The notes under the pieces were generated by a model, which saw only the letters and a list, made by a program, of their open reading frames with translations, was not told the DNA's origin and did not search any database. Of a stretch of DNA of 64,000 nucleotides, positions 54,608-62,917 are shown piece by piece (position 1 is the stretch's first letter; each line of letters starts with the position of its first letter). Where the stretch lies: assembly GCF_001401755.1 (NCBI RefSeq), contig NZ_KQ474101.1:325039-389038 (forward strand), written 5' to 3'. A program made the translations under genes and the position numbers. The stretch is from Aquimarina longa SW024 (GTDB taxonomy: Bacteria; Bacteroidota; Bacteroidia; Flavobacteriales; Flavobacteriaceae).

Positions 54608-55412
54608 AAAGAAAGTATTTACTTCAATTTTTATAGTAATAGGTGCAGTAATAATTTTTATTGCACCTTTACTACATATTAACTTTCCTAAAAAACCAGA
54701 AGAAGTAAAATTGTTTCAAGAAAAAATTAATACTTTTAATAGGTTAAAAAATAAAGAAATCTGTCAGTTAGAAGAAAGCTTAAAGTCAAATGAGATTACA
54801 CCTCTTGAATATATTGAACAACTGGAATTATTTAATATTGACAGAAGTGTTGAGGCTAATTTATTAGATTATCAATTAAGTCAAATAGTTAATAAACATA
54901 GATATTTTGGATTTAGAACATTAAGAGTTTTTTTGATTGGCTTTGGTATTAGATTGCCATATATTCTTTTTTCCTTTATAATATTATTTTTATTTCTTTA
55001 TTCAAAAGATAAATTAAAAGCTAATGTATACTTATACCGCTCTATTATAATTTTATACTCAATATCATTTCTGATATCGTTTTATATGATTATTTGGTTT
55101 ATCTTACCACAAGATCTACCTATTACAGCTTATCATATCTTAATTATGACCTTAGCAATTTTAAGTTCATGGTCTTCAGTTTCTTTAGTTAAATATTATT
55201 ACAACAGAGATACTAATTTTTTATTAAGTTTCAGAATAAAAGAATTAATTCATTTTATTACTATTAGTCGTAAAAATTATGTTTTAGATTTTGCCGTAAA
55301 AGCCTTTCATGCAAATCCTGATTTGAAAGAAGATATTCAGGTTAAATTAGAAGAATATGACGAAGAGTTAGAAATAACAATGAAGAAAATAGCTTGTAAA
55401 GATGAATCATAA
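54594..55412 (+). CDS. Membrane protein of unknown function (272 aa)
   Basis: I place the start at the ATG at 54594 (MTENKKKVFTS), not at an upstream in-frame ATG that would add 22 charged residues read out of frame over the lipoprotein. The protein has about four membrane segments: one near residues 8-28, then three between about 95 and 190, followed by a charged, coiled C-terminal tail (about 210-270). A loop with LEESLKSNEITPLEYIEQLEL may be a helical hairpin. It overlaps both neighbours. No family recognised. Confidence 0.7.
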   Translation: MTENKKKVFTSIFIVIGAVIIFIAPLLHINFPKKPEEVKLFQEKINTFNRLKNKEICQLEESLKSNEITPLEYIEQLELFNIDRSVEANLLDYQLSQIVNKHRYFGFRTLRVFLIGFGIRLPYILFSFIILFLFLYSKDKLKANVYLYRSIIILYSISFLISFYMIIWFILPQDLPITAYHILIMTLAILSSWSSVSLVKYYYNRDTNFLLSFRIKELIHFITISRKNYVLDFAVKAFHANPDLKEDIQVKLEEYDEELEITMKKIACKDES

Positions 55413-55593
55413 AAAAGAGAAAATATATGATAAAATCTTCAAGCAAGGTCTGATTTATGAATCAGATGCAAATGATCTAAACCAATCTCTGATGGATTTA
55501 TTTGAGCTAGAAATTAGAAAAAAAGAAAATCAATTGAATGAGCTTAATTTAAAAAAACAGTTATTAAAAGAAAGCATTTCTGCTACGCTATGA
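55402..55593 (+). CDS. Small coiled-coil protein (63 aa)
   Basis: A 63-residue charged protein with an amphipathic helix at about 28-58 (ELEIRKKENQLNELNLKKQ), likely a short coiled coil. Its start overlaps the end of the membrane protein gene by 11 bases. It may be a regulatory or adaptor subunit of the membrane protein, which also has a charged C-terminal tail. Function unknown. Confidence 0.6.
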   Translation: MNHKKEKIYDKIFKQGLIYESDANDLNQSLMDLFELEIRKKENQLNELNLKKQLLKESISATL

Positions 55594-55600
55594 ATGAGAA

Positions 55601-56035
55601 CTATTCAATTTTCTTAATGTTTCTCTCTGTTATTATTTTTAACTGTTCTGTTATCAATTCTTCGTCTGTGATTTTCCCATCTAAAATTTTCATTTTTATA
55701 TACATCCATAGTAATGGACTCTGTGAAAACTCACTATCTCTCAAATACATATTTTCAATAATTTCTGCAACAGAATAATTATCAAGTTTTCTTCTTTGAG
55801 TATTTAAATTTTTAGGCTTTAAAGTGTTATTGGATAGATCTATATTAATAAGATCGTCAATTGTTATTTGATAAGTTTCAGATATTTTTTGTAGTGTCTC
55901 AATCTTTGGAAAAGCTTTCTTATCTATATATGATCCTATATTTCCTCTTTTTAACCCAATTGTTTCTCCAAAAGCATCCTTTCCTAGACCTGTCTTATGT
56001 AGTAAAAAGCTTAAATTTTCTGATATATAATTCAT
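55601..56035 (-). CDS. Helix-turn-helix transcription regulator (XRE-like)
   Basis: A 144-residue regulator. Residues about 5-66 form an XRE/Cro-type helix-turn-helix (LGKDAFGETIGLKRGNIGSYIDKKAFPKIETLQKISETY); the remaining part is helical and may dimerise. It is transcribed against the small operon at 54422 and away from the genes after 56100. Two copies of a CATAT-N3-ATATG palindrome lie directly upstream, suggesting autoregulation. Confidence 0.85.
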   Translation of the reverse strand: MNYISENLSFLLHKTGLGKDAFGETIGLKRGNIGSYIDKKAFPKIETLQKISETYQITIDDLINIDLSNNTLKPKNLNTQRRKLDNYSVAEIIENMYLRDSEFSQSPLLWMYIKMKILDGKITDEELITEQLKIITERNIKKIE

Positions 56036-56052
56036 TAATTTTGTGTATTTAA

Positions 56053-56065
56053 CATATTATATATG
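56053..56065. promoter_or_regulatory. Operator-like palindrome 1
   Basis: CATAT-TAT-ATATG, extended to a 17-bp perfect palindrome AACATAT-TAT-ATATGTT (56051-56067), 18 bp upstream of the regulator's start. It is likely bound by the regulator at 55601. Confidence 0.6.
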
Positions 56066-56072
56066 TTTTTTT

Positions 56073-56085
56073 CATATAAAATATG
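56073..56085. promoter_or_regulatory. Operator-like palindrome 2
   Basis: CATAT-AAA-ATATG, a second copy of the same half-sites, centre to centre 20 bp from the first, so on the same face of the helix. It is directly followed by a TATATTTG box for the plus strand. Confidence 0.6.
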
Positions 56086-56093
56086 TATATTTG
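56086..56093 (+). promoter_or_regulatory. -7 promoter box (TATATTTG)
   Basis: A perfect TAnnTTTG element abuts the second operator and points toward the genes at 56253 and beyond. No good -33 TTTG is seen at the right distance, so the promoter may depend on an activator or be weak. A bound regulator at the operators would compete with polymerase. Confidence 0.45.
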
Positions 56094-56252
56094 ACTGAGG
56101 TTAAAACGTAAATTTATAAAAAAACAAGTGAAGTATGTATATATATAAGGAAAAACGCAGGGAGCGAAACTAGTATAGGTAAGAAATTAATGAGTTGATA
56201 ATCTTTTTAGATATAAGAGATTTGGATAATAAAGAAATAAAATTGGTAAACT

Positions 56253-56480
56253 ATGAAAGAAGATAGAAAATTAATTATTGAATCTTTGTTTATTAAATAT
56301 GAAGATGCTTTTAATGCTAATGGTCTAGATAGGTGTTTGAATTTTCCCGAAGGTACAATGCAGAAATTTTATAAGTATAATAGACAATTAAGTAGGAAAA
56401 GGATTAATAGGATTTATCGATTTACAGAAAAGTTTGTATCTGATTTTGAAAAATTAAAAAAAAATAAGCATATAACTTAA
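56253..56480 (+). CDS. Small protein, possibly DNA-binding (75 aa)
   Basis: A 75-residue basic protein. The stretch LDRCLNFPEGTMQKFYKYNRQLSRKRINRIYRF looks like a helix-turn-helix. It lies downstream of the divergent regulator, the normal site for a Cro-like partner. Identity is uncertain. Confidence 0.55.
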   Translation: MKEDRKLIIESLFIKYEDAFNANGLDRCLNFPEGTMQKFYKYNRQLSRKRINRIYRFTEKFVSDFEKLKKNKHIT

Positions 56481-56548
56481 ATCTATAAGTAAATGATTCC
56501 ACGATTTAACTAAAATATTAAAATTAGATTATTCCCAAATAAATAGAT

Positions 56549-56842
56549 ATGAAACCAAGTACCACACAAGAAAAAGAAAGGAGAGTACGTCTTTTTGAAG
56601 AACGTGTATTTACTCAGTTACAGATTAAACAATCTCAGTTTAACTGTTGTGTAGAGAGTTATAACGGTTATGCTCTATTATTACGTAGATGGATACAAGA
56701 ATCTTATAAACAGGGGCTAAATTCTTATGAGATCGCAACTATAATCCGTAAGTCCCCTTTTGCCATAGATCATATACAACAAAATAAACCATTATCTCTA
56801 AAAAAGGTAATCCCTAAAAATAGTAGAGTCAGAGTAAGTTAA
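56549..56842 (+). CDS. Small basic protein (97 aa)
   Basis: A 97-residue basic protein with a possible helix-turn-helix near residues 50-75 (SYKQGLNSYEIATIIRKSPFAIDHI). I do not recognise it. It follows the 75-aa gene by 68 bp and may belong to the same unit. Confidence 0.55.
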   Translation: MKPSTTQEKERRVRLFEERVFTQLQIKQSQFNCCVESYNGYALLLRRWIQESYKQGLNSYEIATIIRKSPFAIDHIQQNKPLSLKKVIPKNSRVRVS

Positions 56843-57010
56843 GTTGAGTTAGTTCGAGGTTCGTCCTTGTATAGAGATGTCGGGTACGGCAGAGTTTTTA
56901 GTTCGCAACAGTTCATTTTGTAATTCTAAAGTACCCTGATGTCTTTGTAAAACGCGTAATTATCTATCTAGAGATAAAAAAAATTGATTTTAAAACATAA
57001 ATATATGGTC

Positions 57011-57175
57011 GCAGGAGCAATACTATAGTTAAGATTTGGGGAAATTTTCAATATACTATATACCAATTAATTGCTCCTGCATTTTTATAAATAAACTCCC
57101 CAATTAATTTAGGATAGCGAGAGTAATTTTTTGCAACCCCTCCATTGTGTAGTCCTCTATGTGCATGATTACTCT
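57011..57175 (+). ncRNA. Possible structured RNA with pseudoknot
   Basis: GCAGGAGCAAT (57011-57021) pairs with ATTGCTCCTGC (57070-57080). TTGGGGA (57036-57042), inside that loop, pairs with TCCCCAA (57097-57103), outside it, which gives an H-type pseudoknot order. A third pair, AGAGTAAT (about 57120-57127) with ATTACTCT (about 57168-57175), follows. The strand and function are unknown; I call this a candidate only. Confidence 0.35.
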
Positions 57176-57196
57176 TGTGTCCTTTTAAACCAACAA

Positions 57197-57230
57197 CCTC
57201 GGAGAATTAAACCTTCAATGAGGGATTAAA
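57197..57230 (+). other. Leader motif, copy A
   Basis: CCTCGGAGA-ATTAAA followed by a short hairpin-like CCTTCAATGAGGG and ATTAAAA, directly before the ATG at 57241. The same plan occurs before the genes at 59509 and 63925. Confidence 0.5.
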
Positions 57231-57240
57231 ACCTAATAAG

Positions 57241-57417
57241 ATGTTAGTAGACGACATAGACGAAGTACCACAAGAAGTATTATTCGGAATATTAAAGTTT
57301 TTAAATATCGACACAAACAATTTTATGAATAATTTATTAAACCATGATCCCTATTGTGTCAGTGTATATACATGGATCTATGCCAGGTATCATGAAAATA
57401 AAATATCAGATAATTAA
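57241..57417 (+). CDS. Small acidic protein (58 aa)
   Basis: A 58-residue reading frame with a plausible composition (acidic N terminus, aromatic-rich C terminus with SVYTWIYARYHE) and no shadowing gene. It begins ten bases after the leader motif shared with two other units of the island, which raises the odds that it is real. No family recognised. Confidence 0.5.
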   Translation: MLVDDIDEVPQEVLFGILKFLNIDTNNFMNNLLNHDPYCVSVYTWIYARYHENKISDN

Positions 57418-57653
57418 AAAAAAGTAACAATCTCAGAGTATAAGACATTAACTAATAAAGTATATAATTAAATGATTAAAAAGCTAACTGTAGGAATAAT
57501 CGCAACAAAAAAGGGGCTTTTTCCCCCTATACATCCCTTGTATTACCCCTTGTATAAGATTACTTTTGGGGGACTAATTTTTTAAATCATTTATTTAATA
57601 ATCAACGACTAATAGTAACATTTAAAATCTAATCCCCTTTTAACACATATATT

Positions 57654-59423
57654 ATGGCTCTCCAAACTACTACCACTATTCATTTATCCTCCACACCGCT
57701 ACACTCTTATCTAAGTCTAAAAATAGAACAACAGTTAGACGCCCACCACGATTTAGAACTCCTATGCCGTGCCGATGTCATCGAGCAACTAAGTGATGAG
57801 CTCGTAGGAGCAAGTAAAGAGTATCTAGGTGGGATTATCACAGTACAGATCCAAGCACTCGCTAATTATGGAGGGTATAGCGCATTAGAATTTAAAGGAG
57901 TGGTAACTAAAGTACGTGCCATAAAAGGATACGATCAAGAAAAAGGAAATCTGATACTGTTGCAAGCTAAGAGCACCAGTATATTAGCAGATAACGGTAA
58001 TCACTATGCCTCGTATAGTGATGTAAACCTGTCGGAAATCTTAGAACGTACTTTTCAGGGATATGATATCGGAAAACTAGAAACCAATTTTGCACCACGA
58101 TCCTCAGAAACCATACACTACTCCGTACAGCATAATCAGAGTGCCTTTAGCTACGCCAGTAGACTAGCCGCCTATCATAATGAGTGGTTCTATTATAACG
58201 GTAAGCAATTGGTATTTGGTAACCCCAGCACCGAAGAAACAGAACTTAGATATGGGGTCGACTTACAGGATTTTAGTATAGAATTAGATGTAGTAGCCAA
58301 TACGACTACCTATAGTAGTACCGATTATCTTACTGATGAGTTACATCAAAAAAGTAGTAAAGAGATCAATATCCCATCAGAGGGATATCACGGATTTATG
58401 GATAATAAATCTAAAGAGCTCTACCATAAACCCACACAAGCATCACATAGCCTATACACCGATGGCAATCAAAAATCTAGACTAGATACACAGGTAGAAC
58501 AGCATACTATCGCTAGAGCGATGCAACAGGTAATTGCTAAAGGGAGTAGTGATAACCCCAGTGTAGCACTAGGAGCAATCATCAGAGTACAAGGCTATGG
58601 TAGGTATAGAATTATCAGCATTACCCATACCAATACAGAGCATGGAGTATACGGCAATGAGTTTACCGCCGTAGAAGCCAGTTTAGACACCTATCCATAT
58701 ATGGATCTTAATCGATATCCGCAGAGTGATACTACCGTAGCTACGGTGATGGATAATGCCGATCCACAGCATCTCGGAAGAATCCGAGTACAATTCCCAT
58801 GGCAAAAAGCCATAGGAGAAATGACCCCATGGCTGCGGATGATCACTCCTCATGGGGGCTCAGAAAAAGGCTTCCACTTCTTGCCAGAAAAAGCAGAAAA
58901 AGTAATGGTATCGTTCGAGAATAGGAATGCCGAAAGCCCATTTATACTAGGAGCCTTATATTCTGGTACTGCTAGCCCATCAGGATTTGCTACCGATAAG
59001 AATGATGTAAAAATTATAAAGACAAGATCAGGGCATACCCTAGAGTTTAATGACGCTAAAGGAGCAGAGCATATTACCATTAGCGATAAGAACGGAAACA
59101 CCTTTATGATCGATACTGCTGATAATAATATCAATGTTACCGCATTAGAAACTATGACTTTTAATGCTAAGAATATAGAGATCAATGCCTCAGAAGAAGT
59201 AAAAGTGAATGCAGGGACCAATATGATTACCCGAGTAACAGACGATCTCTCTATAAGTGCTAAAAATGCTACAGAAACCATAGAAGAAAATAAAATGCTT
59301 ATTGCCAAAGAGGTACTCGGCAATGCAGAAAAGATGAGATTAGAAAGCTCTAAAGAGAATATGGAACTCGTAAGCTCTAAACAAGTAGATGTACAAGCAA
59401 GTGATAAAGTAAAACTGTTTTAA
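57654..59423 (+). CDS. vgrG: Type VI secretion spike protein VgrG
   Basis: VgrG forms the trimeric tip of the type VI secretion tube. Residues 1 to about 340 are the gp27-like base domain; the gp5-type OB fold spans about 365-440 and includes DPQHLGRIRVQFPW and FHFLPEKAEKVMVSFENRN. The C-terminal part (about 445-589) is a beta-helix spike with repeats such as NINVTALETMTFNAKNIEI. It has no extra effector domain, so cargo must be delivered by partner proteins. No tube, sheath or baseplate genes are in the window; they should be elsewhere. Confidence 0.93.
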   Translation: MALQTTTTIHLSSTPLHSYLSLKIEQQLDAHHDLELLCRADVIEQLSDELVGASKEYLGGIITVQIQALANYGGYSALEFKGVVTKVRAIKGYDQEKGNLILLQAKSTSILADNGNHYASYSDVNLSEILERTFQGYDIGKLETNFAPRSSETIHYSVQHNQSAFSYASRLAAYHNEWFYYNGKQLVFGNPSTEETELRYGVDLQDFSIELDVVANTTTYSSTDYLTDELHQKSSKEINIPSEGYHGFMDNKSKELYHKPTQASHSLYTDGNQKSRLDTQVEQHTIARAMQQVIAKGSSDNPSVALGAIIRVQGYGRYRIISITHTNTEHGVYGNEFTAVEASLDTYPYMDLNRYPQSDTTVATVMDNADPQHLGRIRVQFPWQKAIGEMTPWLRMITPHGGSEKGFHFLPEKAEKVMVSFENRNAESPFILGALYSGTASPSGFATDKNDVKIIKTRSGHTLEFNDAKGAEHITISDKNGNTFMIDTADNNINVTALETMTFNAKNIEINASEEVKVNAGTNMITRVTDDLSISAKNATETIEENKMLIAKEVLGNAEKMRLESSKENMELVSSKQVDVQASDKVKLF

Positions 59424-59448
59424 TCCTTTTACTGAGATAAACAAACTA

Positions 59449-59480
59449 CCTCGGGATAATAAAACCTCTCTTAGGAGGTA
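59449..59480 (+). other. Leader motif, copy B
   Basis: CCTCGGGATAATAAAA followed by the hairpin CCTC-TCTTAG-GAGG, about 30 bp before the ATG at 59509. A second CTTAGGCAGGGAGTAAAAA follows. It has the same plan as the leaders before 57241 and 63925. Confidence 0.5.
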
Positions 59481-59508
59481 CACCTTAGGCAGGGAGTAAA
59501 AATATAGT

Positions 59509-60507
59509 ATGATCAAACGAGATTTTGGAACCAGTATTCTTAGAGAAGAAGAAACCACACAGTGGCAGAGCACCTTTATATATCACCCTATAGGAGTCGC
59601 CAGAACCTATGGAGTCGTATTACAATCCGAGAATGAGCAACAGCAAAAAACACAGATCCATTATGAGATTGATGTTATCTGCTTAGAGCAGTCTGATGAG
59701 CAGACCTATAGTTTTGAGCTTTATAAAAATCAAGTATTTATCAATCAAAAAAAACCAAGCAGTACATTAGATGAACTAGCGGAGCGCTGTGGTAATGTGA
59801 TTTACCCCTTACAAATTGCCGTACACCATACAGGAGCAGCATTACGGATTACCAACCCCGTAGCGATCCAAAAACGCTGGCATATCGAGAGACAACAGAT
59901 TAAAAAGTCATACGATAGCCCTACGGTACAACTATTGATTAAGAAGATGGATACCCTACTAAACAATCCTGATAAAATGGCAGCATATATCCTACAGAGA
60001 GATTGGTTTATCTCCCTGTTTTTTGCACCAGTATATAAAAAAAGCCATATTAAAAATCCTGTAATACACCTACCACTGCTCCCTTATGTAGCTACAATAC
60101 CTTATAGTAGTACCTTGCAGATCCAACCACACCCACATAAAAAAAAGGATATTCTAATCACACAGCAGGGGCAATGTATTGATACCAGAACAGAAAAAGA
60201 CATCCTACGAGGTAATATGGTTTCTATAGCCAAAGAACCACCGGGTGTACAAGGCACCTATGAGATTACATACCAGATCTATGCAGACTCTCCCATTGCC
60301 AATACCATTATAGGGAGTGCCTGTATCGAGTTTCCATCAGGCAAAAAAGAACAGATGGCAATAGAGATCTATCATCAAAAAAACAAAACCCCCATAAATG
60401 CGTTACAAAAACAAGAAAAACGCATCAAAGAAGAAAAAGAAGCACCAACACCAGAGAAAAAGAAAAAACGATATTTTCTATTCGGTAAAGAATTTAAATT
60501 TAGGTAA
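59509..60507 (+). CDS. Unknown protein between VgrG and effector (possible adaptor)
   Basis: A 332-residue protein without a signal peptide or membrane segments. The first ~140 residues look like a beta-rich domain; residues 150-180 are helical; the last 40 are very basic and Lys/Glu-rich and end in a RYFLFGKEFKFR tail. It lies between vgrG and the DUF4280 effector, the usual place for chaperone or adaptor proteins that load effectors on VgrG. I do not recognise the family. Confidence 0.6.
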   Translation: MIKRDFGTSILREEETTQWQSTFIYHPIGVARTYGVVLQSENEQQQKTQIHYEIDVICLEQSDEQTYSFELYKNQVFINQKKPSSTLDELAERCGNVIYPLQIAVHHTGAALRITNPVAIQKRWHIERQQIKKSYDSPTVQLLIKKMDTLLNNPDKMAAYILQRDWFISLFFAPVYKKSHIKNPVIHLPLLPYVATIPYSSTLQIQPHPHKKKDILITQQGQCIDTRTEKDILRGNMVSIAKEPPGVQGTYEITYQIYADSPIANTIIGSACIEFPSGKKEQMAIEIYHQKNKTPINALQKQEKRIKEEKEAPTPEKKKKRYFLFGKEFKFR

Positions 60508-60518
60508 TCAACAAGCAT

Positions 60519-62321
60519 ATGAGTACAGGTCACATAGTAGTCGATGGAGCAATGTGCAAATGTAAATTTGGCAACACCCCAGACACCTTAGTCGTACAAT
60601 CCCAACAAAAAGCGTATATCAATGATGATGCCGCTAGTAAAAAACTAGTTGCCAACACCATGGATCTAGGAATGCCACTACAGGCAAAAACCTTTGGGCA
60701 ATGTAAGTTACAACCCTCCTCTAGTGGTTTTCTGCCCTGTGTACCTGCTATTACCATATGGCAAGATGCGTATGATAAGGTAGAACTATCCAATAGCGGA
60801 CAGGTATTAACAGAAAATAGCAAAGCTACCTGCGCCATTGCAGGAGCACCCTGTGTAGAATTTACATGGCACGGGCAGACAGCAGCACCAGACAGTAGCA
60901 ATGTAGCACAGGCAAACGAGCAAGAACAAGTACACCTTAATCCATTAGTAAATATAAAAGCACTAGAAGAAGTAGTAGAAGAATTTTCTGTACAGAACTA
61001 TACCGAGGGGCAGCAAGAGCAAGACCTACGATTTAAAGCTTATTTCACTAGATTACCTGATTATAAGGGAGAATTTGGGTTTGATTGGATGAGATATGAT
61101 TATATCCCCACAGGTGATAGAGATAAAGATATCTGTGATGATTACGATAAACTAAAAAAAGAATATACGCCTTTTAAGATTGAAGGAGAAGAGTATTTTG
61201 TTCCTTGGATTAGTATGTTTCCTAAACAAGAAGGTGTACAACTCAATCTTTCTGTATGTACCTATACAGAGCATACCCCTATCACGGATCAGGATATTAT
61301 AAAATTACCTGTCCAAAACGGTATCCGTTTTGAACCTGATGAAATCAAGGTATCAGAAGCTAATATGGATAACATACTAGTAACCATCTATTGCGATACT
61401 CCCCTTACTAAAGATACTACAATTGAGTTAAAAGATAAAGACAATATTACAGTCGGTAAGATTAATTTTTTGAAAAACTCTAATCATAAGGACTTACATT
61501 TTGAGATTACTCCAGTACGAATCTTAAGAAGTATTGCTAAAGAAGAGGATAAAAAAACTATAGAAAATAGAATCGATCAAGGGTTTGGAGACCCAAACAA
61601 GAATCTATCAGGAGATTTACAAAATCTGCAAGACTACCTTAATACCCAGTCCCTAAACCAAGCATTACTACAATGTACCATTGGCAAGGTTTATGATATT
61701 ATTATTGATGAAAAAGAGTGGATAAAACATCAATTAATTGTTGAAGAGGGATGTCTATTTAAAGGGGTTTTATTAGATGAATTTAATAAAGAGTTTGAAA
61801 AACAGCACCCTAAAGTTTATAGAAACAGAGGAATAACAGTCTACATATCGCCTCTTAATCATAGTAAGTACGGTGGCGAAGAAGGAGCAGGAGGTTACGG
61901 AAACTTAAAAGAGCTTGGAGCAAAAGGTTTAGTTGTTTTTCAATCAAATCTAAATGATAAAACCTCATTTACACATGAGATTGCACATGTAGCAGGGTTA
62001 GATCATTCTTTTAAAGAAAAAGACAATTTAACGAAAAAAAAGGTAATCAATTATAATGAATATATAACTCAAGTAGATGCAAGAATAAATTATCTTTTTA
62101 AAATAAAAGCATCTAAAGAACAAATCAAGGAAGAATGGCAAGAGTATAAGAGTGATTATAAATTTGCAAGAAGTAGACTTAATATATACTATAGAAATCT
62201 ATATAAATTTAAACAAGGTAAAACAGATAATTTTATGGATTATTATAACATAAGAAAAACTTTTTGGAAATTTCAATGGAAGGCGCTACAAGATGATATT
62301 ATAAAATTTTATAAAAAATGA
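60519..62321 (+). CDS. DUF4280 PAAR-like protein fused to metzincin metallopeptidase
   Basis: A two-part type VI effector candidate. Residues 1 to about 125 are the PAAR-like DUF4280 domain, with its typical conserved cysteines (ATCAIAGAPCVEFTWHGQ near 105-122). The middle (about 150-450) is of unknown type. The C-terminal part has the zinc-binding consensus HEIAHVAGLDH at 486-496 (HExxHxxGxxH), with the Met-turn-like DNFMDYY around Met573, so it should be a zinc peptidase of the metzincin kind. The usual reading is a PAAR spike carrying a protease toxin. It overlaps the next gene (ATGA). Confidence 0.82.
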   Translation: MSTGHIVVDGAMCKCKFGNTPDTLVVQSQQKAYINDDAASKKLVANTMDLGMPLQAKTFGQCKLQPSSSGFLPCVPAITIWQDAYDKVELSNSGQVLTENSKATCAIAGAPCVEFTWHGQTAAPDSSNVAQANEQEQVHLNPLVNIKALEEVVEEFSVQNYTEGQQEQDLRFKAYFTRLPDYKGEFGFDWMRYDYIPTGDRDKDICDDYDKLKKEYTPFKIEGEEYFVPWISMFPKQEGVQLNLSVCTYTEHTPITDQDIIKLPVQNGIRFEPDEIKVSEANMDNILVTIYCDTPLTKDTTIELKDKDNITVGKINFLKNSNHKDLHFEITPVRILRSIAKEEDKKTIENRIDQGFGDPNKNLSGDLQNLQDYLNTQSLNQALLQCTIGKVYDIIIDEKEWIKHQLIVEEGCLFKGVLLDEFNKEFEKQHPKVYRNRGITVYISPLNHSKYGGEEGAGGYGNLKELGAKGLVVFQSNLNDKTSFTHEIAHVAGLDHSFKEKDNLTKKKVINYNEYITQVDARINYLFKIKASKEQIKEEWQEYKSDYKFARSRLNIYYRNLYKFKQGKTDNFMDYYNIRKTFWKFQWKALQDDIIKFYKK

Positions 62322-62917
62322 AAATGAAATCAAAAAACATACTATTTCTATTATTCTATTGGGCAATTTTATGTAATCACATAAGTGGGCAAATAAAAGA
62401 AGTAAAAAAACCAATTATCCCTACATCATCTCATAGGTTATTAATTAAGAACAACAAAGGAATTAATATCTATAAAAGAAAATCAGATAGTCACTTACCT
62501 AATAGTCTATATGAGGTATGTGAAACTTATTTGAATGATGATACTGATATTGTAAATAGTTATTATTTTTCAGGATTATGTGAAACAGGCGCCTTTAACA
62601 ACGGTTACAAAACAGGATTTTGGAAAACCACCTATAAGAACAAAGTAGTTAAAACAGAAAACTGGAACAACGGATTAATCCTAGGCAAGTATCGAGTATA
62701 TGATACTACAGGTACATCGCTATACCAAACCAATTTTGGAGCACAAGGCAATGGTACATATAAAGACTATGATTACAAAACAGGAGCACTAAAACAAGAA
62801 GGAGACTACCTAAACGGTAAAAAACAAGGGGAATGGTGTATGTATGGCCAACATAAAAAAAGAATAAAATCTATTCTATATGATAAAGGAATCCCTGTAA
62901 CTAATGAAGAATACTAA
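62318..62917 (+). CDS. Secreted YwqK/MORN-like protein, candidate immunity protein
   Basis: A 199-residue protein with an N-terminal signal peptide (cleavage near residue 25, SGQIKE). The rest has MORN/YwqK-type repeats: GAFNNGYKTGFWKTTY, GKYRVYDTTGTSLYQ, GTYKDYDYKTGALKQEGDY, GKKQGEWCMYG. Such repeats are found in the antitoxin-like YwqK family and in immunity-type proteins next to polymorphic toxins. It is coupled by a four-base overlap to the effector gene, so it is the best immunity candidate. Export suggests the toxin acts in the periplasm; both points are inference. Confidence 0.7.
   Translation: MKMKSKNILFLLFYWAILCNHISGQIKEVKKPIIPTSSHRLLIKNNKGINIYKRKSDSHLPNSLYEVCETYLNDDTDIVNSYYFSGLCETGAFNNGYKTGFWKTTYKNKVVKTENWNNGLILGKYRVYDTTGTSLYQTNFGAQGNGTYKDYDYKTGALKQEGDYLNGKKQGEWCMYGQHKKRIKSILYDKGIPVTNEEY

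Larger units (their letters stand above)
56843..57240. other. Intergenic region with possible structured RNA
   Basis: This 398-base stretch has no gene but holds several long inverted repeats between 57011 and 57175 (listed separately) and ends in the recurrent leader motif of the type VI island. Confidence 0.5.

Noticed and set aside
57471-57584. A 37-codon frame starting ATGATTAAAAAGCTA
   Set aside because: The frame runs through GGGG/CCCC runs that look like a hairpin, with poor composition and no support. More likely untranslated leader of vgrG.
60530-60901. Minus-strand frame opposite the DUF4280 domain
   Set aside because: It mirrors a conserved domain on the other strand; no start context and no family.
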